Of a DNA stretch of 64,000 nucleotides, positions 52,465 through 61,449 are shown piece by piece. The notes under the pieces were generated by a model that saw only the letters and a program-made list of their open reading frames with translations, was not told the DNA's origin and ran no database searches. This DNA is from Bog-756 sp963737625. Lineage in GTDB: Bacteria; Actinomycetota; Acidimicrobiia; Acidimicrobiales; RAAP-2. How positions within the stretch are numbered: position 1 is the stretch's first letter; each line of letters starts with the position of its first letter. The position numbers and the translations under genes are program-made. Location: assembly GCA_963737625.1 (NCBI GenBank), contig CAVTTK010000005.1:561507-625506 (forward strand), written 5' to 3'.

Positions 52465-53221
52465 ATGGACATGACTCTCTCACAGGCGGCGGAGTCATTG
52501 GGGACGACGGTGCCGAGGGTCACTCGGGCCATCGAGAACCTGCGGATTGCCCCCAGGCGGACGGCTACGAGCGCGCCGCCATCGACGGGCACGGGTGCTC
52601 AATTCCGAGCAGGTCACCCGGCTCCGAGAGCATCTCGGAGCCGCCCCAGTGAACGGCGAATTCAGTCGAGAGGAGATGTTCATGCTGTCCGCCCTCGATC
52701 TGAGTCCATTTGGTTTTCGTTCAGCCCGAGCTGCAGCATCGGCGGCTGGCGTTAGTGCGACGACAGCGGCCAAGGCTCTGCCGGTGTTAGTGGCCAGCGG
52801 ATTGGTCACCGAGTCGACCAAGCCGATGCTGGACAGCGGCCGGGTCACACGGGGAACGGTCTATGAGGCGAACCGGACCAGCGACGAGTGGCGTAGTGCA
52901 TGTGACGATATTCGGTCGACCCACTTGCCGGATTCGAGGAAGAGCACTGAACCGAAATTGGTTCCGAGGAGGTTCTGGCATCTGTTCTGGAACGCCAGTC
53001 CATTGAAGCTGCCCATCTCCGAGCACGCAGACTTCATCGCATCTCGGATGCTGCTGAGTCAGAATCCGCAGGCTGTCGCGTGGGCTGCGCTCCATTTGCC
53101 GGCTCGCTCGATCGCCAACACGGCCAAGCTCCGCCACGTCTCCGCCGGCGACCGAGCGTGGTTGAAGAACCTAGCTCGCGCCATGTCGAGCAGCGACGTG
53201 GCGGACAGTGAAACCAGTTGA
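52465..53221 (+). CDS. HTH antitoxin-like regulator, frameshifted
   Basis: Starts at the ATG at 52465 with an excisionase-like helix-turn-helix (TLSQAAESLGTTVPRVTRAIENL) and loses frame near 52550. The second frame to 53221 has 'VLNSEQVTRLREHLGAAP', a winged helix (SARAAASAAGVSATTAAKALPVLVASGLV) and 'FWHLFWNASPLKLPISEHADFIASRMLL'. Removing one base from the C run at 52550-52554 joins the frames into about 250 residues. Proteins of this pattern precede AbiEii-type nucleotidyltransferase toxins and act as their antitoxins. Base composition is more AT-rich than its neighbours, suggesting acquisition. Confidence 0.7.
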
Positions 53222-53964
53222 ATGAAGAACCCGCCCGGCGGGCGGGAGCCGGTTCGCCGACGGCCACCCACATCACCGACCAGGCCGAGTCCGAGGCGGG
53301 CTCAGACGATCCCGGTCTGCCGGACGACCTTCTGGCCATGCTGCCTCCGGCCACCGGTGATGCGTGGAGGAAGCTCGCCCCCCTACTTCCTCCCAGCGCC
53401 TACCTTGTCGGCGGCACCGCGCTGACGGTCCATCTGCACCATCGAGTCAGTCGCGACCTCGACGTCTTCCTCGAACGCCAGGAAGACCTTCAATCCCTTT
53501 GGAGGAGGTTCGAAGGGGCGGGAGAAGCGCTGGCCAGTCAGCAAGACGATGCGACGATCGTTTGCGTGTTCGACAGCACGAGGGTGCAGGTGCTGGACGC
53601 TTCCGCCCAGGCAATGGTTGCTCCCACGACGACCGTTGGAGGTATGAGGGTCGCCAGCGTCGAGGACATCATGGCGATGAAGTTGAAGGTCATCATCGAC
53701 CGAGGAGAGATGCGGGACTACTTCGACATCATGTCCATCGAGACGAAATGCTCACTCTTGGCGGAGACCGGCCTCGCTCTATCGATCGAGCGGTATTCGC
53801 CCTCTCAACCGGACCAGTACGTCAACTCCATCGTGAAGTCCCTCGGCTACTTCGGAGACGTCGCCGATGACCCCGAGCTACCAGCGACGAGGGCGGAGAT
53901 CGAAGAGTACTGGATGCGGAGGCAGCGACCGCTCATGAAGCACATCGCTATGTTCGGTGGCTAG
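53218..53964 (+). CDS. AbiEii/DUF1814-type nucleotidyltransferase toxin
   Basis: 248 residues. Nucleotidyltransferase core: 'LVGGTALTVHLHHRVSRDLDVF' (GG and DxD, residues about 60-82) and 'VASVEDIMAMKLKVIIDRGEMRDYFDI' (about 140-165). In AbiE systems this class modifies tRNA ends and stops growth; the antitoxin controls it at the DNA. A TTG start overlaps the antitoxin stop by four bases (TTGA), typical coupling. Module likely acquired, with AT-richer codons than its surroundings. Confidence 0.82.
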   Translation: MNEEPARRAGAGSPTATHITDQAESEAGSDDPGLPDDLLAMLPPATGDAWRKLAPLLPPSAYLVGGTALTVHLHHRVSRDLDVFLERQEDLQSLWRRFEGAGEALASQQDDATIVCVFDSTRVQVLDASAQAMVAPTTTVGGMRVASVEDIMAMKLKVIIDRGEMRDYFDIMSIETKCSLLAETGLALSIERYSPSQPDQYVNSIVKSLGYFGDVADDPELPATRAEIEEYWMRRQRPLMKHIAMFGG

Positions 53965-54170
53965 CCAAGGGGCTCGATTGCGGCGGATGGCCCGCTCTCC
54001 GGAAGGTTGAGCCGGTAGTTCCCGCCGGACGATGCCGGGTCGATGCCCACGACGGCCGGATCCTCATCGATCCGGCCCCTGAGGTCCTCCTGGAGTGCTG
54101 AGGGCCGGTGCCGACACTTGATCCGGTGCGAACCACCCCTCTTCATCTCGACCAAGGATCGGGCAACCAC
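53961..54170 (-). CDS. Small hypothetical protein, uncertain
   Basis: Up to 69 residues; a shorter version could start at the ATG at 54143. Mixed charged sequence (GRIDEDPAVVGIDPASSGGNYRLNLPES) without recognised motifs. It is convergent with the nucleotidyltransferase gene and starts four bases from the stop of the flavoprotein gene, so it could be a late member of that operon or spurious. Confidence 0.3.
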   Translation of the reverse strand: MVARSLVEMKRGGSHRIKCRHRPSALQEDLRGRIDEDPAVVGIDPASSGGNYRLNLPESGPSAAIEPLG

Positions 54171-54173
54171 TCG

Positions 54174-55572
54174 TTAGCTCTGTGGCCCATGGGCGAGCTC
54201 GCTCATCTGCGTAAGCCCTTCATCAGCCACCGCAGCTAGCCTTGCTGTTGCCTCTCGCACGGGCAAGGTAGTTCCCTGTTCGACCGGTATGCGCGCCGGG
54301 TTCAGCGCGCAGTCATTGGCCCACGTCTGGATGTCGGGCTCGGCGCCGAACGTGCGAGTCGCCACGAATCCGCGGACTTGCATCTGCGCCCATGTGGCTG
54401 GGTCGTCGGAGAAGCTGTTGGGTGGGCACAGTCGATTGCGTTCCCGATCGTCGTCGCGGGTTGCCTCCACGAAGCCGGCAAGGGCCGCGGCGAAACAGGG
54501 GAAACCCGCCCGGATGGTCTGCAGTCGGATCTTGTCCGATTGCCAGAGGGGGACGATCGGTGGATAACTCAAACCGGACGCCGCGCAGTGGATCACCAGC
54601 GAATCCGGGTCCAGGGTGAGGACGCCTCGCTCCAGCACGATCTCGCCCTCGGCCACATGCCGGATATGTCCCAAGCGCACGACGTGTTCGACGGTGCGGA
54701 GCAGGTCGAGCTCCCACCGACCGAGCGTCGGCGCCTTGGCCATCGTCGGCACTGCGCCGGTGTCGATCCGGAGCATGACCCCTGCGGCTTCGAGGCGGAG
54801 GAACATCTCGTCGAGCGAATCCGCCTCGGTCGCCGCAGTCATCATGTCGGATGCCAGATCCAGCGCCACGACGGGGTCCGGCTGGACCACGGAGCGGTTC
54901 AGCATCCACGGCTCCCTTGGTCGGACCCAGGTGATCCGCTCTGGCGGCACGCCTCTCATCAACAGCCACACAACGGCGTCGGTTGCCGTCTTTCCCGATC
55001 CGACGATGACGAACCGGGCCGGGGCCTCGGCCAGGCTACCGAGCCGATCAACGGCGACGACCCGGGCACCCTCGGCGACGCCGAAGGGCGGTGCCGAGGT
55101 AGCCGGTATCGTCGGTGACAGATAGGTGGCATCGACGACCCGGTGCCGTACCTCGACGCCGACCGTCTCGCCTGACACCAGGGACGTGACGAAATGACCG
55201 TCTTGGTCAGCGTGGTACTCGCTCCCGCCGAGGAACGTGACCCTACCGGAGCCCAGAAATCGGCGGTAGAGGATGTCGTCGTAGTAGTTCTGGATCTCGG
55301 ATCGCCGGGCCCGTTCCTGGAGACCGGCCTCGGGGCCTGCGTCCTGCACGGCACCAATTGCCCAACATCGTCGACGCCACACCGTAGAACTGCGAGGCCT
55401 GGTGCAGCTGGACGAAGGGGTAGGCGTCCTGCCAGTGGCCCCCGGCGGCGTGGCGGCGATCCACCAGGGTGACGTGCACGTCGGCATGGTGGATCAACGC
55501 ATCAGTGAACGCCATCCCCATGGCCCCGGCGCCAATGACCAGGTAGTCGGTGGTCAATGCACGCATGTTCAT
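54174..55572 (-). CDS. FAD/NAD(P)-binding flavoprotein (monooxygenase-like), frameshifted
   Basis: First frame from the ATG at 55572 encodes the FAD site (VIGAGAMGM, residues 12-20) and 'DAYPFVQLHQASQFYG', then loses frame at about 55357. The second frame (to 54174) continues with a NAD(P) site (RFVIVGSGKTATDAVVWLL), 'WVRPREPWMLNR' and a long C terminus. Removing one base from the 'GGCAATTGG' near 55357 joins them into about 465 residues. This is the class of flavin-containing hydroxylases. It closes the P450 operon and may act with it on the same substrate. Confidence 0.82.
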
Positions 55573-55614
55573 GAGTGCAGACGGTACATCGCGGTGCTCG
55601 TCCGGGTGCTCGTA

Positions 55615-56886
55615 CTACTTCGATAGGGCGGGGCCGGGAATGACCGGCAGCTCGGAGAGTCCACGCAGCACCAGCCCGTCCCCGTGACCCCAGCGCAGCC
55701 CGGTACGCCCGGCCGCTAGGCGGAGCCGTGGGAAACGCCGGATGAGCGATCCCAGCGCCAGCTGGCCCTCCAGGCGAGCCAGCGGGGCGCCCAGGCAGTG
55801 GTGGATGCCGTGCCCGAATCCCAGGTGACGCCCTTCAGCCCGTTCAAGATCGAGGCCCTCGGGGTTGGCGAAGCGACAGCGGTCATGGTTGGCGGCAGCC
55901 AGACAGATGATGACCTGCGCTCCTGGTGGGATCGAATGGCCGCCGATCTCGACTTCCTGGACGGCGTAGCGGAAGGTCGAATGCGGTACCGGGGCGTCAT
56001 AGCGGAGCAGTTCCTCGACGGCGGCCGGGATCCGTTCCGGATCGTCGCGCAGCAGCTCGAGCTGCTTGGGGTGGTCGAGGAGGGCGACCACGGCATTGCC
56101 GATGAACGTCGTGGTGGTGTCGTGACCGGCCACGATGAGCTGAAAGATGGTCGACAGCAGCTCCTGGTTGTCCAGTCGCTCCTCCCCGTCCCGAGCCGCG
56201 ATCAAGCCACTCACCAGGTCATCGCCGGGCTCATCATGCTTGGCTTCGACCAGCCGGCGCAGCTGCGCCACGACGGCGTCGGACGCCTCCTTGGCCCGGA
56301 GGTGGTCGTCTGGCGTCGGTGTGGGAACGAGCATGGCCACGAGACCTTGACCCAGCCCGGTGCGCTCGTCCTCGGGCACGCCAAGCAGTTCGCAGATGAC
56401 CGTGAAGGGGAGCGGAAAGGCAAATTCGGCCACCAGGTCGGCGGGGGACTCGGGGTCCCGACCGGCCAGGACGTCGAGGAGGTCATCCACGATGGCCTGC
56501 ACCCGTGGCCGCAGCCCCTCGACTCGGCGCGTCGAGAAGGCCGACGACACCAGACGACGCAACCGGGTGTGGTCCGGCGGGTCCACGGCGAGCATATGTC
56601 GGGCGAACTCGCGCCCCGGAAGGCCCTCAGCGACGATCCCGCCGCCCAAGGCCAGCGCGGCGTGCATGTCCTTGGAGAGCAGGGAGTCGTTGAGCGCCCG
56701 GCGGGCCTCGTCATGACCCACCACCAGCCACGCATCGTGGCCGTCGGCCAGAGAGACGGGGTGCACCGGGCCCATGTCCCGAACCTCGGCGAAGAGCGGG
56801 TAGGGGTCGTCCCGATCGGAGGCGCCCCACGCCTTGAGCGCGGCCTCCACGCCGGTACGTCGTTGATCAGGGGGCCTAGTGGTCAT
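55615..56886 (-). CDS. Cytochrome P450
   Basis: 423-residue heme monooxygenase. Oxygen-binding AGHDTT (about residues 245-250), the ExxR motif in 'VEELLRYDAPV', and the heme cysteine in 'FGHGIHHCLGAPLARLEG' (Cys364). No transmembrane anchor, as in soluble bacterial P450s. Its start lies 11 bases inside the SnoaL gene stop. No ferredoxin gene is in the operon, so redox partners must come from elsewhere. Substrate unknown. Confidence 0.95.
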   Translation of the reverse strand: MTTRPPDQRRTGVEAALKAWGASDRDDPYPLFAEVRDMGPVHPVSLADGHDAWLVVGHDEARRALNDSLLSKDMHAALALGGGIVAEGLPGREFARHMLAVDPPDHTRLRRLVSSAFSTRRVEGLRPRVQAIVDDLLDVLAGRDPESPADLVAEFAFPLPFTVICELLGVPEDERTGLGQGLVAMLVPTPTPDDHLRAKEASDAVVAQLRRLVEAKHDEPGDDLVSGLIAARDGEERLDNQELLSTIFQLIVAGHDTTTTFIGNAVVALLDHPKQLELLRDDPERIPAAVEELLRYDAPVPHSTFRYAVQEVEIGGHSIPPGAQVIICLAAANHDRCRFANPEGLDLERAEGRHLGFGHGIHHCLGAPLARLEGQLALGSLIRRFPRLRLAAGRTGLRWGHGDGLVLRGLSELPVIPGPALSK

Positions 56887-57247
56887 GGACGAACCCCGAG
56901 CACAGAATCCGCAGCTCTATGATGTTGCCCTTCTCGGCCCTGAGGTACGCCTGCTGCTCGATGATGAATTCACCGTCGGGGAGCTGTGCCAGGAACCGGT
57001 AGCCGACGCGCTCAACAGGGCCGACCGTGGCCGAGTCGAGATCGAGGATCCGGGTGACCGTGCGCTCGGGTGAGAACCAGGTGCCCAAGATCACCTCCTC
57101 TACGACCGCCTCTGCGTCGTCGTTCTCCCAGTATCTGGAGGGTGTCAGGGCCTGGAACTGCACGTGGGGCGCCAGCAGGTCCTTGAGAGCACCGGCGTCC
57201 TGCGCCGCCACGGCTCGGGCGAAGCGCTCACCGAGCTCAGGGGGCAT
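56876..57247 (-). CDS. SnoaL-like (NTF2-fold) protein
   Basis: 123 residues from the ATG at 57247, which has AGGAGA upstream. Small cone-shaped fold pattern (ERFARAVAAQDAGALKDLLAPHVQFQALTP... then 'IIEQQAYLRAEKGNIIELRILC'). Relatives are cyclases, isomerases or binding proteins in secondary metabolism. Its gene is coupled to the P450, so it may bind or process the same compound. Confidence 0.7.
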   Translation of the reverse strand: MPPELGERFARAVAAQDAGALKDLLAPHVQFQALTPSRYWENDDAEAVVEEVILGTWFSPERTVTRILDLDSATVGPVERVGYRFLAQLPDGEFIIEQQAYLRAEKGNIIELRILCSGFVHDH

Positions 57248-57280
57248 GGTCTGGTCTCCTCTGTCTCGTTCCACGGTCGA

Positions 57281-57640
57281 TCAGTAGCTGAAGGTGGTGG
57301 CGCCGTCGCCGATCCACTCCCACAGCTGGACGGTTCCGCCCAGCTGGGCGTTGGACACGAGCGTGGACTCGTCGAGCCTCCTGGCCTTGAAGCAGATCGG
57401 GCAGGTGAGGAGCACCCCCCCAGCAGCGTCGAAGCGCTTCATCAGATCCGGAATGGGTGGACAACCGTCGCACGCCACGCCGAAGGCGACCCCTTGGGTG
57501 GCCAGGCGAACCGCCTCCTTGGTCACGAACATGAGGGTGTCCCGGCCCGCTTCGGCGGCGGCCACCGCCACCAGCAGGGCGACCGTCACCTTCTCGGGAT
57601 CCTCGAGACCGGTGGTGAGGCTGATGGCGGCCCGGCTCAT
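57281..57640 (-). CDS. DsrE/DsrF-like protein
   Basis: 119 residues with the DsrE fold (alternating strands and helices; 'AGRDTLMFVTKEAVRLA', then 'LLTCPICFKARRL' holding a CPIC pair, and a last strand). DsrE-like proteins carry sulfur or act as small peroxiredoxin-like factors. The cysteines at about 80 and 83 could be the sulfur site. The start overlaps the DUF4242 stop (ATGA). Confidence 0.75.
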   Translation of the reverse strand: MSRAAISLTTGLEDPEKVTVALLVAVAAAEAGRDTLMFVTKEAVRLATQGVAFGVACDGCPPIPDLMKRFDAAGGVLLTCPICFKARRLDESTLVSNAQLGGTVQLWEWIGDGATTFSY

Positions 57641-57918
57641 CGGACCAGATCCGCAGTGGTCGGGTCGATGACGCTGCGAACTTCGTGCACCGCGTCAACG
57701 GGGAACCCGCCGCAGCGCCCGTGCTGGCGAACGATCTCCTCAGAAGCAGCCAGGTACACACAGGTGATCGTGTCGTCGGTGACGTAGCTGTGGACCCACT
57801 GGATGTCGGGTCCGAGGTCTCGAAGCACCTTGTTGGACTCGCTGGCGATGGCCGCCAGGCCGCCGGCGCCCATCTGGCCGGCACCCGGCACGGTGCGTTC
57901 GATGAGGTACTTGTGCAT
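57637..57918 (-). CDS. DUF4242 family protein (nickel-binding relative)
   Basis: 93 residues of the DUF4242 family (HKYLIERTVPGAGQM... 'WVHSYVTDDTITCVYLA... ' 'CGGFPVDAVHEVRSVIDP'). A related Streptomyces protein binds nickel; the conserved tyrosine, histidine and cysteine residues are present. It is the first gene of the operon, after CGGAGG, and faces the HD-GYP/LuxR gene, whose promoter region it shares. Function in this pathway unknown. Confidence 0.75.
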   Translation of the reverse strand: MHKYLIERTVPGAGQMGAGGLAAIASESNKVLRDLGPDIQWVHSYVTDDTITCVYLAASEEIVRQHGRCGGFPVDAVHEVRSVIDPTTADLVR

Positions 57919-58030
57919 GACCTTCCTCCGTTCTCGACGACCGACGGTCGCCTGATAGTCACGGTACGGAACGGGCGGGCGTTCGTCATGAGGTATTCAC
58001 CCCATAGCCCGTCAGGCGGCGGGATGACGA

Positions 58031-58036
58031 TACGAT
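58031..58036 (+). promoter_or_regulatory. Leaderless -10 of the HD-GYP/LuxR gene
   Basis: TACGAT at 58031-58036 is six bases before the ATG at 58043. The divergent operon starts at 57918, so both promoters lie in about 125 bases. Confidence 0.5.
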
Positions 58037-58042
58037 TCCGTC

Positions 58043-59605
58043 ATGGAGGCCTCGGGCATCCGCCTCTCGGACCTGCTGGTCTCGCTCTCCTTGGCTACCG
58101 ACCTCGGTTTTGGGCAGCCGCCCGAGCACATGTTGCGCTCGGCGCGGATCGGCATGCGCCTCGGCGAGCGCCTGGGGTTGGACGGGAAGGACCTAGCCAC
58201 CCTCTACGACGTGGGCATCCTGACCTATGTCGGATGCCCGGTGTACGGCAACGAGCCGGCACTGCTCTTCGGTGACGACATCGACTTCCGGGCCCACGCC
58301 ATCGAGGTGGACCTCGCCGGATTCCCCGCCATGGTGTTCATGTTGCGTCGGGCCGGGCACGGGACATCGGCCTTCAACCGGGCCCGCCGGGCGGCCACGT
58401 TCATGGCCAGCGGCGGTCGCCAGGTGATCCAGCAGATGGCCGACCATTGCTCGGCTGCTGGCGCGCTCGCCACTCGTCTGGGATTGAGCGACGACGTACA
58501 GGCCGGCATCGAGCAGGCCTACGCCCGGTGGGACGGGAAGGGGTTTCCCGACGATCTGTCCGGGACGGAATTGTCCCTTGCGGCGCGGGTGTCGCACGTG
58601 GCCGAAGCCTGCGAAGTCTTCCAGCGGACCGCCGGCATCGATGCGGCGCTCGATGTCGTCCGCTCGCGGAGCGGCACCCACTTCGACCCGGAGATCGTCA
58701 AGCTCACCGTCACCGATCCCGAGTCGCTGTTCGAGGGCATCGACCGAGACACCGTCGATGGGCTTCTGGCCTCCGAGCCGACGGAACGAGGCCCGTTGAC
58801 CGACGACGAACTGGACCGGACGCTGGAAGCGATCGGCGACTTCTGCGACCTCCGGTGTACCTTCTTCGCCGGACACGCACGCGCCACGGCAGACCTTGTG
58901 CGGGGCGCTGCCGAACTGATGCAGATGCCCTCGGCCGAAGCCCGTCTGGCCTACCAGGCCGCGCTGGTCCATGATGTGGGACGGTTCGGTGTGCCGGGTT
59001 CTGTGTGGGGAAAGCCCGGGCCGTTGACCCCCAACGACCAGGAGCGGATTCGCCTGCACGTCTATTACGTCGAGCGGATCTTCAACCGGCCCGAGCCGCT
59101 GCGCCGTATCGGTCTGCTGGCGTCCACCCACCACGAGCGCATGGACGGCTCTGGCTACCACCGCGGTGTCGGCGGGACGATGCTCTCGTTGGGAGCACGG
59201 GTCCTGGCCGTTGCCGACGCCTATAGCGCCATGATGCAACCGCGCCCGTACCGGGAGCCGCTGAGCGAGGCCGAAGCCGTCCGGGAGCTGCGGGCCGATG
59301 TCGCAGAGGGCCGTCTCGATCCGGTGGCCACCGACGCCGTCCTGGCCGCGGCCGGACACCGCGTCAGCCGTACACGGGCAGGTGGACCAGCCGGGTTGAC
59401 GACACGCGAGAGCGAGATCCTGGCTCTCCTCGCCCTGGGGATGCCCAACAAGGCCATCGCCCGCCAGTTGGAGATCAGCCCCAAGACGGTGAGCAACCAT
59501 ATCGAGCACGTCTACAGCAAACTGGGTGTGTCGAACCGGGCCGGCGCGGCCATGTACGCCATGGAGCATGGAATCGTGGGATCTGGGCCCACCCGATCGC
59601 CGTGA
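58043..59605 (+). CDS. HD-GYP phosphodiesterase-like protein with LuxR DNA-binding domain
   Basis: 520 residues. An N-terminal degenerate HD domain (1-200), a second HD-GYP-like domain with His-Asp in 'LVHDVGRFGVPG' (near 309) and 'HHERMDGSGYHRG' (near 362; His replaces Pro of the GYP motif), and a LuxR-type helix-turn-helix at the end (ESEILALLALGMPNKAIARQLEISPKTVSNHIEHVYSKLGV, about 452-500). It would cleave or sense a cyclic nucleotide and bind DNA, probably controlling the divergent P450 operon. Confidence 0.88.
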   Translation: MEASGIRLSDLLVSLSLATDLGFGQPPEHMLRSARIGMRLGERLGLDGKDLATLYDVGILTYVGCPVYGNEPALLFGDDIDFRAHAIEVDLAGFPAMVFMLRRAGHGTSAFNRARRAATFMASGGRQVIQQMADHCSAAGALATRLGLSDDVQAGIEQAYARWDGKGFPDDLSGTELSLAARVSHVAEACEVFQRTAGIDAALDVVRSRSGTHFDPEIVKLTVTDPESLFEGIDRDTVDGLLASEPTERGPLTDDELDRTLEAIGDFCDLRCTFFAGHARATADLVRGAAELMQMPSAEARLAYQAALVHDVGRFGVPGSVWGKPGPLTPNDQERIRLHVYYVERIFNRPEPLRRIGLLASTHHERMDGSGYHRGVGGTMLSLGARVLAVADAYSAMMQPRPYREPLSEAEAVRELRADVAEGRLDPVATDAVLAAAGHRVSRTRAGGPAGLTTRESEILALLALGMPNKAIARQLEISPKTVSNHIEHVYSKLGVSNRAGAAMYAMEHGIVGSGPTRSP

Positions 59606-59677
59606 TGGGTGAGGGGCTCATCGCCTCAGTGGCCGCGCTCGCCCTTCGTCGACGCCCCGAGGACCCCTACGCGGCCG

Positions 59678-60010
59678 TCACATTGGGGGAGGGTCGGAGA
59701 TGCTAGTGGCAGCCAACGGTTCTGGAGACCGCTGCGTAGGCGGTGAGTAGGTGTCGCCAGAATCAGCATGTGGGTGCTTGGCCAAGCGCTGAGACATCGT
59801 GCTGCCCCGGGCAATGAGATAGACCACGACACCGACCCACGGCAGAACAACCACGAAGAGTGTCCATAGCGCCTTCGCCCAACCACTGAGGTCGGCGCTG
59901 CGAAAGACATCCCTGATGACGACGATGATGAGCCAGACCCATAGAACGAATACCGAGAATTCCAAGAGCGTCCAGAACAGATCGAGAGCGGGATAGACAG
60001 TTGCGGTCAT
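59678..60010 (-). CDS. Small membrane protein with PLDc_N-type domain
   Basis: 110 residues from the ATG at 60010. Two transmembrane helices (about 10-32 and 45-68) separated by a loop (IRDVFRSADLSGWAKALW) typical of the PLDc_N family, followed by a cytosolic tail. Members are short membrane proteins of unknown role, some near signalling genes. Orientation is opposite to the HD-GYP gene. Confidence 0.75.
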   Translation of the reverse strand: MTATVYPALDLFWTLLEFSVFVLWVWLIIVVIRDVFRSADLSGWAKALWTLFVVVLPWVGVVVYLIARGSTMSQRLAKHPHADSGDTYSPPTQRSPEPLAATSISDPPPM

Positions 60011-60480
60011 CGGTGTCGGGGCTCCTAGATCGGATCGTGCCACCATTCACACTACGGGAGGTGGGGACACCACTGTTCCCCGGGCAGACTCAGGTTGTGG
60101 GAGAACCAGGCGATCAGCGGGGCTCTCACCAATCGGGATGACGACGAACGTGCAGCGATCACGATGTCGACGGTGTGATGTGAATCCGGTCTCTTCCCCG
60201 TGCTCCAGGGACACGAAGCACGAGGCGATGGTGAAGCCCAGGTGAGAACCGGTGTCGATTCGGTCCACCTCGCCCTCGGCCCAGAAGAGCCTCTGTGGGC
60301 ATCGACCTCAGATCGTCTGACGTCCGCAGCGTCGATGCGGCTGAGGGGAGCCCTTGAGATCCTGAGTTGGACCTCAGCCCGGTACGGGCTGAGGTCCAAC
60401 TTCGGTCAAGGAAAGCGGCTGGTGACACCTAGCCAACGTTCCCGTCATGACTGGTCCGTTGGCCAAGACGCCGGTGCTGG
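60011..60480. other. Non-coding stretch with a 35-bp palindrome
   Basis: 470 bases. A minus-strand frame (60047-60268, 73 codons) reads like a protein fragment (SHLGFTIASCFVSLEHGEETGFTSH) but has no upstream domain, so it may be a remnant. The palindrome at 60366-60400 lies downstream of the nucleotidyltransferase gene. Confidence 0.4.
60366..60400. repeat. Perfect palindrome (16-bp arms), copy A of a hairpin family
   Basis: GTTGGACCTCAGCCCG, loop GTA, CGGGCTGAGGTCCAAC. It follows the nucleotidyltransferase gene (minus strand) by 81 bases and could end its transcript, although no T-run follows. A related sequence is at 61562. Confidence 0.85.
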
Positions 60481-61074
60481 CTACTCTCCCTGGGGTTCGT
60501 CCTTCTCAGAGTGGAGCGCATTTCGCCGCTCGTCCAGACGGTCGCTCATGGCCAGGATCTGCTCGTCCCGAGACTGCCCGAACTGGGTGTGGAGCCGATC
60601 GTGGAGAGCAGGGAGAGCCGAAAAGTCCTTGGGCCGACCCGCTGCCTCCTTGGACCGGATGATGTCGGCCAGGGATGCCACAGGGACCTCGCCACTCGAC
60701 ACGTGCAGCCGGATCGCACCCCTGATGAGGTCGTCGTACCCTTCTGTACCGCTGGGATGCAGGCTGATATCGAAGTCACCGGATGGGCACGTGAGGTTCC
60801 ACATCTCGCCCTTAGCCAGTGATCCGGCGTCGTGGGAGAAGGGAAGCCCATCCGGCACCCCCGCAGTCCTGATGCGAGCCCTCAGATCGTCAAGCGCGGC
60901 AGAGAGCCTCACCATGTTGTCCTCGCTCGTACTCGGTGTGAAGTCGATGTCCCGAGTCGGAGGAACGGCAGCACGATGCAGCTCTGCGGCGAAGCCCCCC
61001 ATCAAGACGTAATCGACGTGGCGCTCGTTGAAGGCGTCGACGATCGTTATCGGATCAAAGCCGCCTTCAATCAC
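60481..61074 (-). CDS. Nucleotidyltransferase-fold toxin-like protein
   Basis: 197 residues. Nucleotidyltransferase core 'VLMGGFAAELHRAAVPPTRDIDF' (GG and DxD, about residues 22-45) and 'SLADIIRSKEAAGRPKDF' (about 135-155). Resembles the toxin half of HTH/nucleotidyltransferase modules. The GTG start overlaps the XRE antitoxin stop by four bases. Activity on tRNA or protein is plausible but not shown. Confidence 0.75.
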   Translation of the reverse strand: MIEGGFDPITIVDAFNERHVDYVLMGGFAAELHRAAVPPTRDIDFTPSTSEDNMVRLSAALDDLRARIRTAGVPDGLPFSHDAGSLAKGEMWNLTCPSGDFDISLHPSGTEGYDDLIRGAIRLHVSSGEVPVASLADIIRSKEAAGRPKDFSALPALHDRLHTQFGQSRDEQILAMSDRLDERRNALHSEKDEPQGE

Positions 61075-61445
61075 GCCGATGTAGCCGTCCGAACCCGCCT
61101 GCGCTTTGCCGCTGCAACTTCTACCCGATCTCGCGTGACCCGGTCCGACTGGTAGTCGTTCCAGGTTCGTCGATCATCCGGCGACAGGCGCAGCTCACGT
61201 TCCGCAAGCACCTCGTCATGATCGTCATGGGGAGTTAATTCCATCCGAAGATCGAATCCTGCCGCTCGGAGCAGCCGGATGAGTGTGGGCAGGGTGGCCT
61301 GTCGCTGGTCGCGCTCGTAGGCAGACACCATCGACCGAGGCACGTTCGCACGTTCGGCCAGTTCTGCCTGGCTCAACTTTGCCTTCAAACGGGCATACCG
61401 GAGCAGTCCGGCGCCTGGGGTCGGGACTTGGTCATAGACGCTCAT
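61071..61445 (-). CDS. XRE-family antitoxin
   Basis: 124 residues from the ATG at 61445. Cro-type helix-turn-helix (LLRYARLKAKLSQAELAERANVPRSMVSAYERDQRQATL, about 14-52), then a charged C terminus that could contact the toxin. -10 TACAAT (minus strand, forward 61453-61458) is seven bases from the ATG, so a leaderless start is favoured over the GTG at 61463, which would lie in the promoter. Two ACAATTGT palindromes overlap the promoter. Confidence 0.82.
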   Translation of the reverse strand: MSVYDQVPTPGAGLLRYARLKAKLSQAELAERANVPRSMVSAYERDQRQATLPTLIRLLRAAGFDLRMELTPHDDHDEVLAERELRLSPDDRRTWNDYQSDRVTRDRVEVAAAKRRRVRTATSA

Positions 61446-61449
61446 GCAC

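Noticed and set aside
60052..60428. Overlapping minus-strand frames of 70-115 codons downstream of the nucleotidyltransferase gene
   Set aside because: They run through the 35-bp palindrome, have no start signals, and no frame is clearly favoured.
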